Made by a program: the position numbers and the translations under genes. Positions 1 through 33,181 of a DNA stretch of 40,000 bases are shown piece by piece. This stretch comes from Chondrilla cf. caribensis. Taxonomy: Eukaryota > Porifera > Demospongiae > Chondrillida > Chondrillidae. The stretch covers positions 3,020,789 to 3,060,788 of the forward strand of contig OZ026566.1 of NCBI GenBank assembly GCA_964020155.1, read 5' to 3'. Numbering within the stretch: position 1 is the stretch's first letter; the number at the start of each line of letters is the position of its first letter. Below the pieces are notes generated by a model. That model saw only the letters and a list, made by a program, of their open reading frames with translations. It was not told the DNA's origin and searched no databases.

Positions 1-82
1 ATTCTAAAACGCATAATTTTGGCAACACCATGATGGAGATGCATCATGATGAGGAGTTTGTATGTCCTGTGTGCATTGCTAG

Positions 83-2671
<2,589 letters not shown>

Positions 2672-3169
2672 TGGGAACTTCCAATCTAGTCACAGTCCAT
2701 TTAAACCATCATATGCCTAATTTGATGTCAATTTCGCTTGTAACTTTGAAATGTTGTGTAGTTCATCTATAATAATGTTTGTATGTGCATGATACATTCT
2801 CTGTTAAATCAACAATTCATTACACATATATGCGCATGGTGCGTGTACATGTGTATCATCACCATTTTATATAACATTTATCGCATTATTAGTTATTAAT
2901 CATGGATAAATGTTTCAAACATCTTTGGATATACATACATACATAATGAGAAGACTGAAACCTTGTCAAGCTGTACAAATAATAGAAAATTTTACTGTAA
3001 TTATATTTCAAATTACGAATTTTACAAAATTTAAAAATTAAATGCATACAATCATCTGTACATAGATGTCCATATATCCATCAATAACAAGTTTCTTCAT
3101 ATTCACTGATGCCATCTTTGCCACGTTCAACGTACAGGTGTGCATAGGTCATTAGTGCCACCAGCACCT
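2672..3169. other. Tail-to-tail intergenic region of SARS2 and the 3170-5604 gene
   Basis: AT-rich sequence with no open frame that I can support. It should hold the 3' UTRs of both convergent genes. I saw no canonical AATAAA on either strand. Confidence 0.6.
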
Positions 3170-5604
<2,435 letters not shown>

Positions 5605-5880
5605 TACATCGTCCTATGTAGAAACTAATCGAAGTAAACACGAGTTTCTGAATCAACGCATTCCACAATGACAGATGTGTATAAGAATCCCTGCAATGGT
5701 GTGTATACATCAATCCTCACCATTGCACTAACGTCCGCCATACTACTGGTCGCCATTTTATCATTGTTGCTACGGATACCGAGAAAATGGGGGACTGAAC
5801 TGAATAGTCCGTGTACGATTGCGATGAAAAACAAGAGCACATGTACGGGATAGGAAGGATATCTACATCGCGAGAACAGT
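5605..5880. promoter_or_regulatory. Divergent promoter shared by the 5604 gene (-) and SPATA7 (+)
   Basis: Only 276 bp separate the two start codons. The minus strand carries AAAATGGCGACC and a second ATGGCGG near 5760-5740. These resemble YY1-type elements that overlap translation starts. A 61-codon plus-strand frame at 5668-5853 with one hydrophobic stretch also lies here; I do not call it a gene. Confidence 0.5.
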
Positions 5881-10629
<4,749 letters not shown>

Positions 10630-10898
10630 GCTTGTATTATGCTGTTTACATCAATTCTGTAAATATTGATATCCACAAATACGTATTGGCTCACGTATGT
10701 ACTGTGCATGTACGTATGATGAATAGGAAGCAATATGTGCATGTACATACGTACATACATTGTACATATACGCACATACATACATAAGTACAAAGTGTAG
10801 TTTGACGTAATAAAAATATGAATGTGTGGGTGTACATGTGGACCTACGTGCCTTGGATGTGTACATACATTTAAGTAGATACATACGTATGTACATAG
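10630..10898. other. Intergenic sequence after SPATA7
   Basis: Rich in TACGTA/GTACATAC words. No gene or RNA that I can support; an AATAAA-like AATAAAAATATG occurs near 10809 and could serve as the SPATA7 polyadenylation signal. Confidence 0.45.
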
Positions 10899-12637
<1,739 letters not shown>

Positions 12638-13107
12638 CATGTACATACATGTACATCTTTATCATGTGAGACATTGCCTGCTTCATATCATGTACTATAC
12701 CTTACTAGAGATAGGTGGCATTCTGTCCCACTTACGCTCTACTGCTGCACAATCAATCGCACACACGCAAACACTCATAATATCACCCTGTATGAAATTG
12801 TCCTTGTAGTGCTCATGAGTATTGTGGATATTAATAGTGTTGTATATTGGCCACATCCTCATGTCTAATAGCGTATATACAGTGCTATATCCGAGTAAGT
12901 GCAGGAAACTGCACTCTTCCAAAAATATACACTGCTATTGCTAAGATTCCATCGCATTAACAAGATATAACACACGGCCAATGCTGGAAAAACATGCAAC
13001 AAACAAAACATCACATACTTTACAAAGTGTGTTTTGAATAACAAGATTCATAACTTTGTGTACATGTGGTTCAACTAAACTCAATGGCATGCGTATATGG
13101 GTGTACC
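12638..13107. other. Intergenic region, tail-to-tail with HTD2
   Basis: No supported gene. It contains the likely 3' UTR of HTD2 on the minus strand and possibly the end of the tentative gene on the plus strand. Confidence 0.4.
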
Positions 13108-13959
13108 CTAGAGATCCTTTTCGTCCATCATAGGGACCAGAACCACTGCATCTCCCTCTAAAACCACCTGCATTGACATGTATAAAACATAATATGCTAT
13201 TTTCATTCCACAAAATTCACAATACACACTACGTTTATTGCAATACAGAATTCATACATCACTTTCCCTGCATGTATGGAATACTTTTGTGCTATATACA
13301 TATACATACATACTTTATCACGCTGAATGGCCTGGCATTGAAGTGTTAACTTGACTATCCTTCTCCTCACATCACTCACAGTAGCAGACATTAGCAGGTC
13401 CTCATCCGGGAAAGCTATTATAACATAACATGATATGGCATCGAACAGAAACGTATATTATTGCTGTTATGACCTCGCATTATCTTAGTGACACATGCAA
13501 ATGCACTGCACTAATGCTAATTTTCAATGTTTACACACCTGGTGCCTTGAACGCGGAACTGAGGGACACTAGGATACATCCCGGACCACCAATGTCACTG
13601 TATAGCAGGCTTGAAAATGTGCTGAGGATCAAATTCATCATGTTTCTCAATCCCTACATCATTTCATTACAGTGTTAGATTACCGACCCCAACAAAAGAG
13701 TACCATGAATAATAGGCTTCCCAAATTGTCCCTTTTTGGCATATTCTTCGTCCAAATGTATTGGATTGTCGTCACCGGACAATTTGGAAAAACAGTTCAC
13801 ATCGGATTGAGTAAAACTCCTTCGGACGTCAACTCGATGCCCCACGCTAATGCGGCGCATAGGAGTTGCGGACGACGACAGGGAACGCGCAGAACGAAAC
13901 TCCACAGGGTGTGTTGAGCGTGCTAAACACCGCCACACGGCAGTCAATCGGGCGGCCAT
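13108..13959 (-). CDS. HTD2: Mitochondrial 3-hydroxyacyl-thioester dehydratase (MaoC-like hot-dog fold)
   Basis: Catalyses the dehydration step of mitochondrial type II fatty acid synthesis. Exons on the minus strand: 13959-13688, 13621-13539, 13414-13314 and 13167-13108 (TAG), total 171 residues against 168 in human. Residues 1-30 form an arginine-rich, acid-free N-terminus typical of a mitochondrial presequence. Then VGHRVDVRRSFTQSDVNCFS and LSGDDNPIHLDEEYA give the MaoC hydratase-2 motif with the catalytic Asp and His, and KPIIHGTLLLG follows. The first donor is chosen as GG|GTCGGT, because the CTCAG acceptor then gives exactly the family spacing to GGPGC; a GTAATC donor 4 bp on would need another acceptor. 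Head-to-head with alpha-actinin, 212 bp apart. Confidence 0.88.
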
Positions 13960-14171
13960 GATGGTACATTATAACTGCGTATTGCACCATAGATAATCTT
14001 GCAGCTACTATCGCCCGTACCGTGTGTGTAGACGTCATCAAAAGCGGAAGTAGTCGCCCGTCCATATATGGTTACATGTGCTTCTCAGCTCCACCTCCTG
14101 TATTCTTCTCCTCGTGCGTCGAAGGTCTCTCTTTAGTTTCGACAATTATTTCCAGCGACTCGCCAGTGGAA
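13960..14171. promoter_or_regulatory. Divergent promoter shared by HTD2 (-) and ACTN (+)
   Basis: 212 bp between the two start codons, CpG-rich. It contains GACGTCATC at 14031 (CRE-like, TGACGTC on the minus strand) and GCGGAAGTAG at about 14044 (ETS-like). Motif calls are by eye. Confidence 0.55.
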
Positions 14172-20986
<6,815 letters not shown>

Positions 20987-21621
20987 TCAGCTATCCTAGA
21001 AAGAAAGAATGTGTCTGAATTTTAGAAAACTTGTTTTGCAAAATTGCTTGAATACTAGGGATTCTATAATTTTCTTATGTGCAGATTTACACATGCAACC
21101 AGTAGTAGTAATAGGTTACTTTGTGTTGACCAGGTGTGAAAGCATTAGGCTAAACTCTTGATTTTCTGTATAATGTTCCAATGATTATATAAAAATATTA
21201 ATGACACCTTTGTCGTAAAAGGTTGACACTGCTGCATGTATACGAATGCATGTAGTCATGCAAAAATATGTCTGTGTTACACGTGTGAAGCAGTCAGTTA
21301 GTTAAGAGGTCTTCTGGGAAGTATCCTACAAAAGACAAGTAGAAGACCGTCCTCAGAATTGCTGAAATAAGAGCTGTTCCTGTAGAGAAGAAATGGAAAC
21401 CAATGCAATTATGTGAGAACGAGACATTAAGATCTCGGATACAAGCTAACATGAATGACAAGGGGTGGCAAGACAAATGTCTTAATTGAATGGACGTGTA
21501 GGGTTCATCAGACATCTCAACATCACAGAAAGGTGTGACCCAATCCTCAATTGAGACAGGCTGACCATGTGGATTATTTCTGTAAGGACTATTAGCCATG
21601 GCATTACAAAGGAAAATGTAC
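20987..21621. other. Convergent intergenic region between ACTN and the 22289 gene
   Basis: Holds the alpha-actinin 3' UTR. A 120-codon minus-strand frame at 21656-21294 ends in a hydrophobic stretch (TALISAILRTVFYLSFVGYF), but I could not join it in phase to the upstream exons with supported splice sites. It may be 3' UTR or an alternative end of that gene. Confidence 0.4.
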
Positions 21622-22289
21622 CTATATGGCAAGCTGATAATCACCATCATTGACATCAGTCATTAATTGTGCATAGCTGCCTACTGCGATGCTGAAAATG
21701 ATACAACTTATAATTAACACTAGTGGTGTAACTCCAAAATTTATATTATACATAATAATTATTATCAGAATAAATACCTAAGAAACTTTATTACAGAGGT
21801 TTTTGGCCCTCTATAATAACGAAGCACACATGTTGAGTAGATTGACAAGTACACTTGATATCAGAGATGTGGTGGGGTGAATTTCCCCTCCTGTGACTTG
21901 TATTGTTCATGTTACCATAACAAACGTACCTCCTGATGCTATGCAAATTCCTAGTAATTTGACATGATGCAGCTCAACCGTAAAAACCGTCCCTATAACG
22001 AATCCTCCAACGCCGCACAAATGGACTAGCTATGCACGAAGAATAGAAATTTCAACTACAGTTCTTTGCAACACTTGCTCAAAGTTAGGCTACTTACCAT
22101 AATGGGGTATGCTAACACGCATGTCGTGTATTCTGGAGATTCCAACGCTAAGCCAAGAAAATCTATAACAACCACGAACAAAAGCGCACAGTTCATTGCT
22201 AAAGATCCGAAAAGGGTCCAAAGGAGTTGCCTGTCCACCAAAGGAAGGTAACTTTTCAGACACCCAATATTGAACCACTTCGGATACAT
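21622..22289 (-). CDS. Unrecognised small membrane protein, about 117 residues
   Basis: Three minus-strand exons keep phase: 22289-22098, 22029-21930 and 21683-21622 (TAG). The product has two clear hydrophobic spans: one around residues 22-50 (LFGSLAMNCALLFVVVIDFL) and one around 58-97 (LCGVGGFVIGTVFTVELHHV and after), followed by a short hydrophilic tail containing TDVNDGD. A competing first-exon frame from 22308 (MPLNLENVSEVV) is also open, but reads less well across the splice. I recognise no family. Divergent with CABLES, 231 bp apart. Confidence 0.45.
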
Positions 22290-22520
22290 TCTCGAGGTTG
22301 AGGGGCATATTTTTTGATTCGAGTGTTTTGTGGTTGCTACGTAAAGGAGTTTTTGCTCGATATCAATTTGATTTCTACGCAGAATATTATTGGCTGCAGC
22401 TGGCCATGGGTAGAGAAACTCGAACCATAGATCTCTATGGCCGCGAGTATGAAAGCTTTTCTTTCTGCTAACAAGGCCCCGGGGCTTTAAAATAACAGCA
22501 CGTAGGCTAGATAACGCAAA
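22290..22520. promoter_or_regulatory. Divergent promoter shared by the small membrane protein (-) and CABLES (+)
   Basis: 231 bp between start codons. The CABLES start lies in GCAAAATGGCTGCC, a YY1-like element that includes the ATG, as in many divergent animal promoters. Confidence 0.5.
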
Positions 22521-25500
22521 ATGGCTGCCACTAACGACGGACTAGTCGAATCCTTAACCAAAAGTAGCGATAATGACAACTCTTCCAACAATTCACAAGC
22601 TATGAACAGGTGTGTTTTTGTGTGCACGAATTGTAGTTTACATTCGACGACTGCGTTCTACTGAAATTTTGTATGGCGAACTCAAGTTACAGTGTGCAGT
22701 ACACATGGGCACAGACCCCCCATACCTTGCTTTTTTATACATTGGTTATATCATATACACTCTAAACTATGGTTATACTGTATCATAGATACTCTATACT
22801 ACAGATTATAGAGTATGTATGATTGATTGTGTATAACCTGTGTTTGTAATGTGTGGTCAAGTTATGGGCAAAGCAAAGTTATGCCAGTCATTCGATTCAT
22901 TTAATACTCATGCATGCACATATTTTTATAGCATCAACTAGCTTTTTGGTGTACCTTGTTTCTGTGTGTTGTTACATGTTATTGTACTTTTGTATATTAT
23001 TATGGTTCATGTTATGTTTTTGTTTGTCTTAAATGTCTGTTTTATTTATGCATTAATCAATAATTTAATATACTAATTATTTATACATTACTTCAATTGT
23101 TTATATTTTTCCCCGCCTTTATTTAGCAAAATCACTTACACTATATTCACTAATTTATTTATTTATTTATTTATTTTTTTGTTCATTACTTTTTAATTCA
23201 GTTTTGTACATGTTTGTCTGTGTTTCTTTAGCTGGGAGCCTCAATAGTAGCCCTCTGGGCTAGTGTCCCCTCCCCCCCCTCCCCCCTCCAAATAAGTATA
23301 CCTAATCTAACCTAATGTGTGTTTTCTTCATCTGTCTATTGTTAATTTTATCAGGGGAGTACACTTATGGGATCACCTTTTGTTCAACCCTATCTGTGTA
23401 CTTGTACATATATATGTATGCATGTATGACGGATGAAATTGATTCGATTCAATTCAATTAAATACGCTACAGGAAGATGAGGAAGACGAAGACCATTGGA
23501 AAAAGAAAGCTGGTATCTGTAAAAGACGATGCTCGAAGACGTGCTGCACGGGAATTTCTACTGGGTATCAAGCTAGACAATGAAAATTTACATAGATTTA
23601 GTCCTTCACATGTGCTCTCAGTAGAATCAGTGCTAGCTTCGAAAGTTGATACAGTTGCCATTAATGCTGAAAGCAATACGCCTAGACTCGCTCGAACTCC
23701 TTCTTTGAGAAACAGTAAAGACGAGCAACCTTTGTTGATTAGACAGGGCTCTTTGAAGCAGCAAGGTGGTGTTGTCTACAAGGATAACCTCTCCAATCAA
23801 GCTACACCAAGATCTCCTTACAAAGTACAATCTTTCGACCAAAACGAGACAATAGATCATCCACTGTCCACTTCCATTGGATCCGAAGACCGCTTCAAGC
23901 TCTTGAGAACTAACTCTGCTTTTGCAAGAATAGAGGACCAGTATAGCCAGAATACTGTGATGACAGGTCAAAGGTTGGTTTACTTGAATATTGTGTATGT
24001 GGTGTGAGAACTATCTGTGCAGAGACTAAATCACTTGGATTTTCCATGGTTTTCCCCTCAACGTGCAGTTACATCATCCTGCAGGGCACACCTGTGATCA
24101 TGTTCACTGTGCTACCTTTCAGGAGGTATGCTGATAAACATGGGTACAGTTGTTTTACGTACATACGTACCTACTGTATGTGTGTTTGTGTGTGTACATA
24201 TAACATGTTTATTTTTGACAATATGCATTAGGCAACATAAAATACCATCAAACATTGCTACGTATATCATTTTACTTTATTGGCGTGTGTGAGTAAATAT
24301 GGATTGAGAGGATGTGCAGTATTGAGGATATCTGTTTCCTAAGTGTAGGACCTGGTACTACACTGAAACACACTGTTCACTGTACACACATGATAGTGTA
24401 GAAAGTCTTTCCCTATACACTGTGTACTGTTTGCACTCCCACCAGACGTCAAGGAACGCGGTTGCTCAGTGGATCGAAATCTATTGATTTCAGTGAGATT
24501 GATCTTGATACAGATCAGGTATGTTGTCGGCTAGCATTCAGTGTCTGTTACCTGATTATGTACTGTGGATGTTTTCTCACTTGTACGGTGCAGTATGGTA
24601 GATTCCATCTGCTTGTATATAGTCCTCCAACCTGTAGTGTATGCTGCTATGTATATCCATTTCACTATTGTACTAGTTCATCCTATAGAATCCACTACTG
24701 GTCCAGTTGATAGAGTCCACTACTGGTCCAGCCTATAGATCCACTACTATTCCAACCTATAGATCCACTACTGGTCCAGCCTATAGAGTCCACTACTGGT
24801 CCAGCCTATAGAGTCCACTACTGGTCCAACCTATAGATCCACTACTGGTCCGGCCTACAGAGTCCACTACTGGTCCAGCCTATAGATTCTCTACTGGTCC
24901 AGCCTATAGAGTCCACTACTGGTCCAGCCTATAGATCCAAATGAGGTCCAAATGCTATACATCATTAATAAGTGTCAAGCCTTTTTTGCTTGTTCTGTGA
25001 CTGTACATACTCTCAACATTAGGAGGTGTCTCTGGGCTTTCTTCTAATGCCAGTGTGGAGTACACTGAGGGACATTGAATTCCAGGACCATGAACTGGAA
25101 TCCTCTGGCAAGGACCTTGAGAGCTGGATGAAGTACATCCATGGGTTCTGGAAAGACAACCACAGCCCAGACAAGGTTATCGTCCACTATCATCCCGATC
25201 ACTTGGACAATGAGGAGGTGTTTTACGGAAGGAGGGCAAAGACTATGCATCACGCTTCATACATGGTTAGTGAGAACTGCGTTCTGCCATTCAACTGCCA
25301 CTACAGATATTACCAAGTCCACGGTACTTAGCAGAGTCATGGCACGTTATTTTAATGACAGCACTCAATTCATACACAGTGACCATGTGCACATTACCAT
25401 CATGTGATCTGCCACCAGTAGCCATGGCTGTAGTAGAATGTCCAAGCACTTTGCAGATTTCTGAGAGTTGTGACTGGTTGTACAACTAAATATGTACAAC

Positions 25501-26495
25501 AGCTTAGAGACACTGACAAAGGCAGCAGTCAGCTGCTGAAACGTTTGGTGCAATAAAATGTCCATGGCTAGATATTCCATTGACCCTATCCACAGCTTAT
25601 AGACACATTGGAGCAATTACAGTGACTTCTGGATACTCTGCCACTGGTTTGTCCAACACACCCTTCTATTTACCATCATTTCTGTGAACGGATTAATTTG
25701 TGTACAATGTTTTTTGCCAAACCCTTCAATCTATCGCATTTTTTCCTCCATGAATTGTATTGAATTAATGAGAATACACTGTACGTAATCAATTTAGCTA
25801 AATCATGCATCTATCAAGGTGGTTGAAAACAGTCTAAACTTATTTAGAGCAAAGCACTGTAGCTCTTTAGTGTAGCTGGAGTCATGGATACTGTTAGCAG
25901 CACGTATCTTGTATTCCACAAGCCCTGTCATGCAGAGATGTCAAGGTCTTCACTGCATGGTAGAGGTCTGGCTTGGATTTGATGTGTGTACTTGTCATGC
26001 GTTGCACTGACTTCTGTGCGGTTTGTGGATACTTAGGTTTCAGTCATCGAGTATCGCAAGGCAGAGAGTGAAAAGAAGGACTTGAACAAGAGGTTCAGGG
26101 ACGTGTTCCCTCACATACGAGTGACTCTGAGCAAAATAAGAAGGTAGTCCGATATTTTATCAGTCACACAACACACACAGATATAAATGTGTATCCGTAT
26201 GTATGCCCTACATGCTGGGACATGGTCTATAGGCTGAATTTATGTATGTTATTGGGTATATATCACAGTATTAGAATATTGTATAGGTGTACATGTTTAG
26301 TACAGTATATTATTATTAGGTGCATATTGTAGTACTTTGCATTGGTATATGGAGCAGTGATGGCACACTGCTTGAAGTTGTGTCCCTATAACACTTTCCA
26401 TGCTGTGTTTCTATGCAGCATTAAGAAAGAAATGAGACAGGTTTCGACTGAAGTGAGTCCCAAATCGCATGCATGTGTATGTATTGTGTGTGTGT

Positions 26496-26559
<64 letters not shown>

Positions 26560-27785
26560 TGTAGAGATGCATAGTATATGTGCCTATGTATAAATGTGTG
26601 TACAAATGTATGGTGTATGGGTCTATGTACAGATGCATGGCGTGTACTGAAATGCTGTGATCTCCTCTTCCTAGATGCAGCTTGATGACGGAGTTTTGTG
26701 TTATGCATTTGTGTACTTTGAAAAGATGATACTAATGGTGAGTCAATGTCACATTCACATTTGATGAGGGAGATGGTCTGAGACCATTACACCCCCGGTG
26801 TAAATTATAGTATGGTGAAGTATTGAACTGTTTGAGTGTATTGTTAGGTCTGTGCACACTACTATGCACAATACTACCTGTTCACTTAAGTTGTGAGGAT
26901 AATGAAGTAACCACCTGCTACCTCTGTTATTATTCCACTGCAGAGTAAAGCCAACAAGGTGAACAGGAAGCTCTTAGCAGGTGTGTGCATGTGTGTGCAT
27001 GTGTGTGTGTATGTGTGTGTGTGTGTGTGTGCATGCGTGCATGCCTGCGTGCGTGTGTGTGCATTAGTATGGGTTAGTGTGCATACAAGTTTATCTATTT
27101 TCATATTCAAATCCTTGCTCTGCTGCATGCCTACCTGCATGCTGTATAACTGCACATACATATGTGAATGTGTGATGCAAATGATAGCTTTTTGTGACAT
27201 GTTCAGGTGCAAGTCTGTTGGTGGCGGCCAAATTCCTCGACATTGAAAGGAGTAGAATCAAAAGTCTGATTCACGTGAGGGTTAATCAGAACCAGCGGAC
27301 ATGAATTGTATCAATTATTGAGTAATATTGGGTCATAACCGTGCGCAAACTAAAGTCATATTGTTTATCATAGTGATGTTGTAAAAATGGCAGATACGTA
27401 TGTACGTGCTTGTGTAATTGAGTCAATGTTGTGTTATTCTGTAATACAGAGACTTTCTGTTGTGACCGTACAATGCAGTCAATCATGTGGGTCACTGTAC
27501 CATCCATGTGAAGTACACAAGCAGTGTACATTATAGTGTGTGCTACCTTGCACATATCATGCTGTGTTGTCATCAATGTAGTATATAGTTTGATTATTTC
27601 ACAAGATGAATGTACGTATATCATTCGGTCTATCTACACAGGAGATCACCAGCATCATGAAAATATCTTCGAAAGACCTCCTCCACGCGGAGCTACCCTT
27701 GCTGCTGGGACTGCAGTTTTCTTTATTTGTTCCCGAACACCAGTACAAGAGGCATTGGGAGAGACTAAGATTAGAAGAATCGTAA
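22521..27785 (+). CDS. CABLES: CABLES-family CDK5/ABL1 enzyme substrate (cyclin-box protein)
   Basis: CABLES proteins bridge cyclin-dependent kinases and Abl/Wee1 kinases, promoting inhibitory CDK tyrosine phosphorylation. Eleven exons: 22521-22609, 23473-23973, 24069-24125, 24446-24518, 25023-25265, 26037-26143, 26419-26452, 26675-26737, 26944-26980, 27207-27274, 27642-27785, giving 471 residues with all phases consistent. The family N-terminal motif appears as ARRRAAREFLLGIKLDNENL. Residues about 340-460 match the C-terminal cyclin-like fold: FPHIRVTLSKIRSIKKEM, CYAFVYFEKMILM, NKVNRKLLAGASLLVAAKFL and ELPLLLGLQFSLFVPEH. RTPSLRN and LRTNSAF are possible kinase or 14-3-3 sites, as in vertebrate CABLES. 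Human has CABLES1 and CABLES2; which one is nearer cannot be told here. Intron 1 (22610-23472) holds only AT-rich sequence. Intron 4 holds a minisatellite. Confidence 0.88.
24681..24938 (+). repeat. 23-25-bp minisatellite in CABLES intron 4
   Basis: About 11 copies of a unit reading TCCACTACTGGTCCAGCC then TATAGA, with small length changes. It ends about 85 bp before the exon at 25023. Confidence 0.9.
26488..26559. repeat. (GT)n microsatellite
   Basis: About 70 bp of GT repeat in a CABLES intron. Confidence 0.95.
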
Positions 27786-27901
27786 TGAATGATATCACGT
27801 GTTGATCGTGTGATGTGCTATTCGCGCGTGCACATTCCCGACGCGCCAAAGGGAAACCTTGTTTATGCCAGCCTTTCTTCCTGTCGAGCGTTAGGAAGAC
27901 G
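27786..27901 (+). promoter_or_regulatory. 116-bp head-to-tail gap between CABLES and legumain
   Basis: CpG-rich (TATTCGCGCGTGCAC, CCGACGCGCC) and without AATAAA. It ends in a pyrimidine tract plus AG (GCCTTTCTTCCTGTCGAGCG then TTAG at 27894), 7 bp before the legumain ATG. It must hold the legumain promoter or a 5' UTR acceptor, and probably the CABLES 3' UTR. Confidence 0.5.
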
Positions 27902-32299
<4,398 letters not shown>

Positions 32300-33181
32300 G
32301 TCGTCTATAGAACCTGTCATCAATCTATATTTATTATTATTATTATGTATCACAGTAATCAGTTTCAAAAGTAGCTATTTTGAGAAGCTAAGTCCTATTG
32401 TAGGGTACATGTTACCATACAAACTGTGTATGTGTAGCAATCTAGCATATTATGATAATAATAGTATCAAAGAAATATAGACTGCACTTTGGGTGGCCAG
32501 CTGAGACATTTGAACGGTGAGGTATTGTGGCCTTGTCCACCAAGAATTCAATAGATGGGGTCCAATCTACAGGAGGGATGCTTCCTCCAAAATACTCCAA
32601 CTTTCCTCCTCCAAAAATGTTTGTCAATTGCACCGATCAAAAATGGCATGGAGGTACCTCTTGCCTGCCTGTGTGTCAGTGCTGTGTGAGCTATCATCAA
32701 CTGAGGGTTAATGTTATTCTTGACATGCCGACTTCAAAATTTCCAAGGGAGGTGTGACGGCCACCCCCACACCATCCTAGTAAGTTCACTTCCCAGTACT
32801 ACAGCCTCCCCCAGTGTACACCCAAGGTGGAAAACTGCCAAAGTATAGTTACTCCAGCAGTGCTAGTCAAAAAAGAGTTTGTATCCATCCAGTCGTTCTA
32901 GCATAATCGTGATCTTCTCCATGCCTTACACAGGATAATGGATGCCTTGGAAACAGCCTGCACCACGCCACTGGACTGACACACAGCCGTCGAGTATTCA
33001 CCATCACTGTATATGATACGAGGTGGTCGCATATTATAATTATATTCAAGGTATTATTATTGTGGCCCCGCGTTATCCTTGCTGTATCAAACGCAGGTCA
33101 ATTTATACTCATTGTAACCCGATCTTTCCAATATTAATTATTCACTGGTGAAGTTCGTCGTGGTCTCGCGCACCGTACAAA
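32300..33181. other. Intergenic region between LGMN and ZFPL1
   Basis: Holds the legumain 3' UTR and the ZFPL1 promoter. A 76-codon plus-strand frame at 32527-32757 includes CLPVCQCCVSYHQ. I cannot tie it to either gene or to a family, so it is not called. CpG-rich sequence near 33060-33180 is probably the ZFPL1 promoter. Confidence 0.4.

Noticed and set aside
30..82. ATG at 30 as the start of the first SARS2 exon
   Set aside because: The reading before residue VLEMP is not SerRS-like, and a pyrimidine-AG acceptor lies at 82, at a place where the family would have a split arginine codon.
13675..13687. HTD2 exon 1 continued to a GTAATC donor with the exon 2 acceptor at GATGTAG near 13655
   Set aside because: It is in phase but adds about 12 residues in a conserved part of the hot-dog fold, where the other splice pair gives the exact family spacing.
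14022..14171. In-frame upstream ATG extending alpha-actinin by 50 residues
   Set aside because: The extension does not resemble any alpha-actinin N-terminus and falls in the divergent promoter; the ATG at 14172 gives a normal MTEE start.
22056..22308. First frame MPLNLENVSEVV as the main start of the 22289 gene
   Set aside because: It can be spliced in phase, but its reading carries no membrane character before the splice, while the 22289 frame gives a continuous membrane segment. Kept as a finding rather than a call.
27815..27901. Upstream in-frame ATG for legumain at 27815
   Set aside because: It would place a basic, cysteine-containing stretch before the signal peptide, and lies before an acceptor-like AG. 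The ATG at 27902 starts the signal peptide directly.
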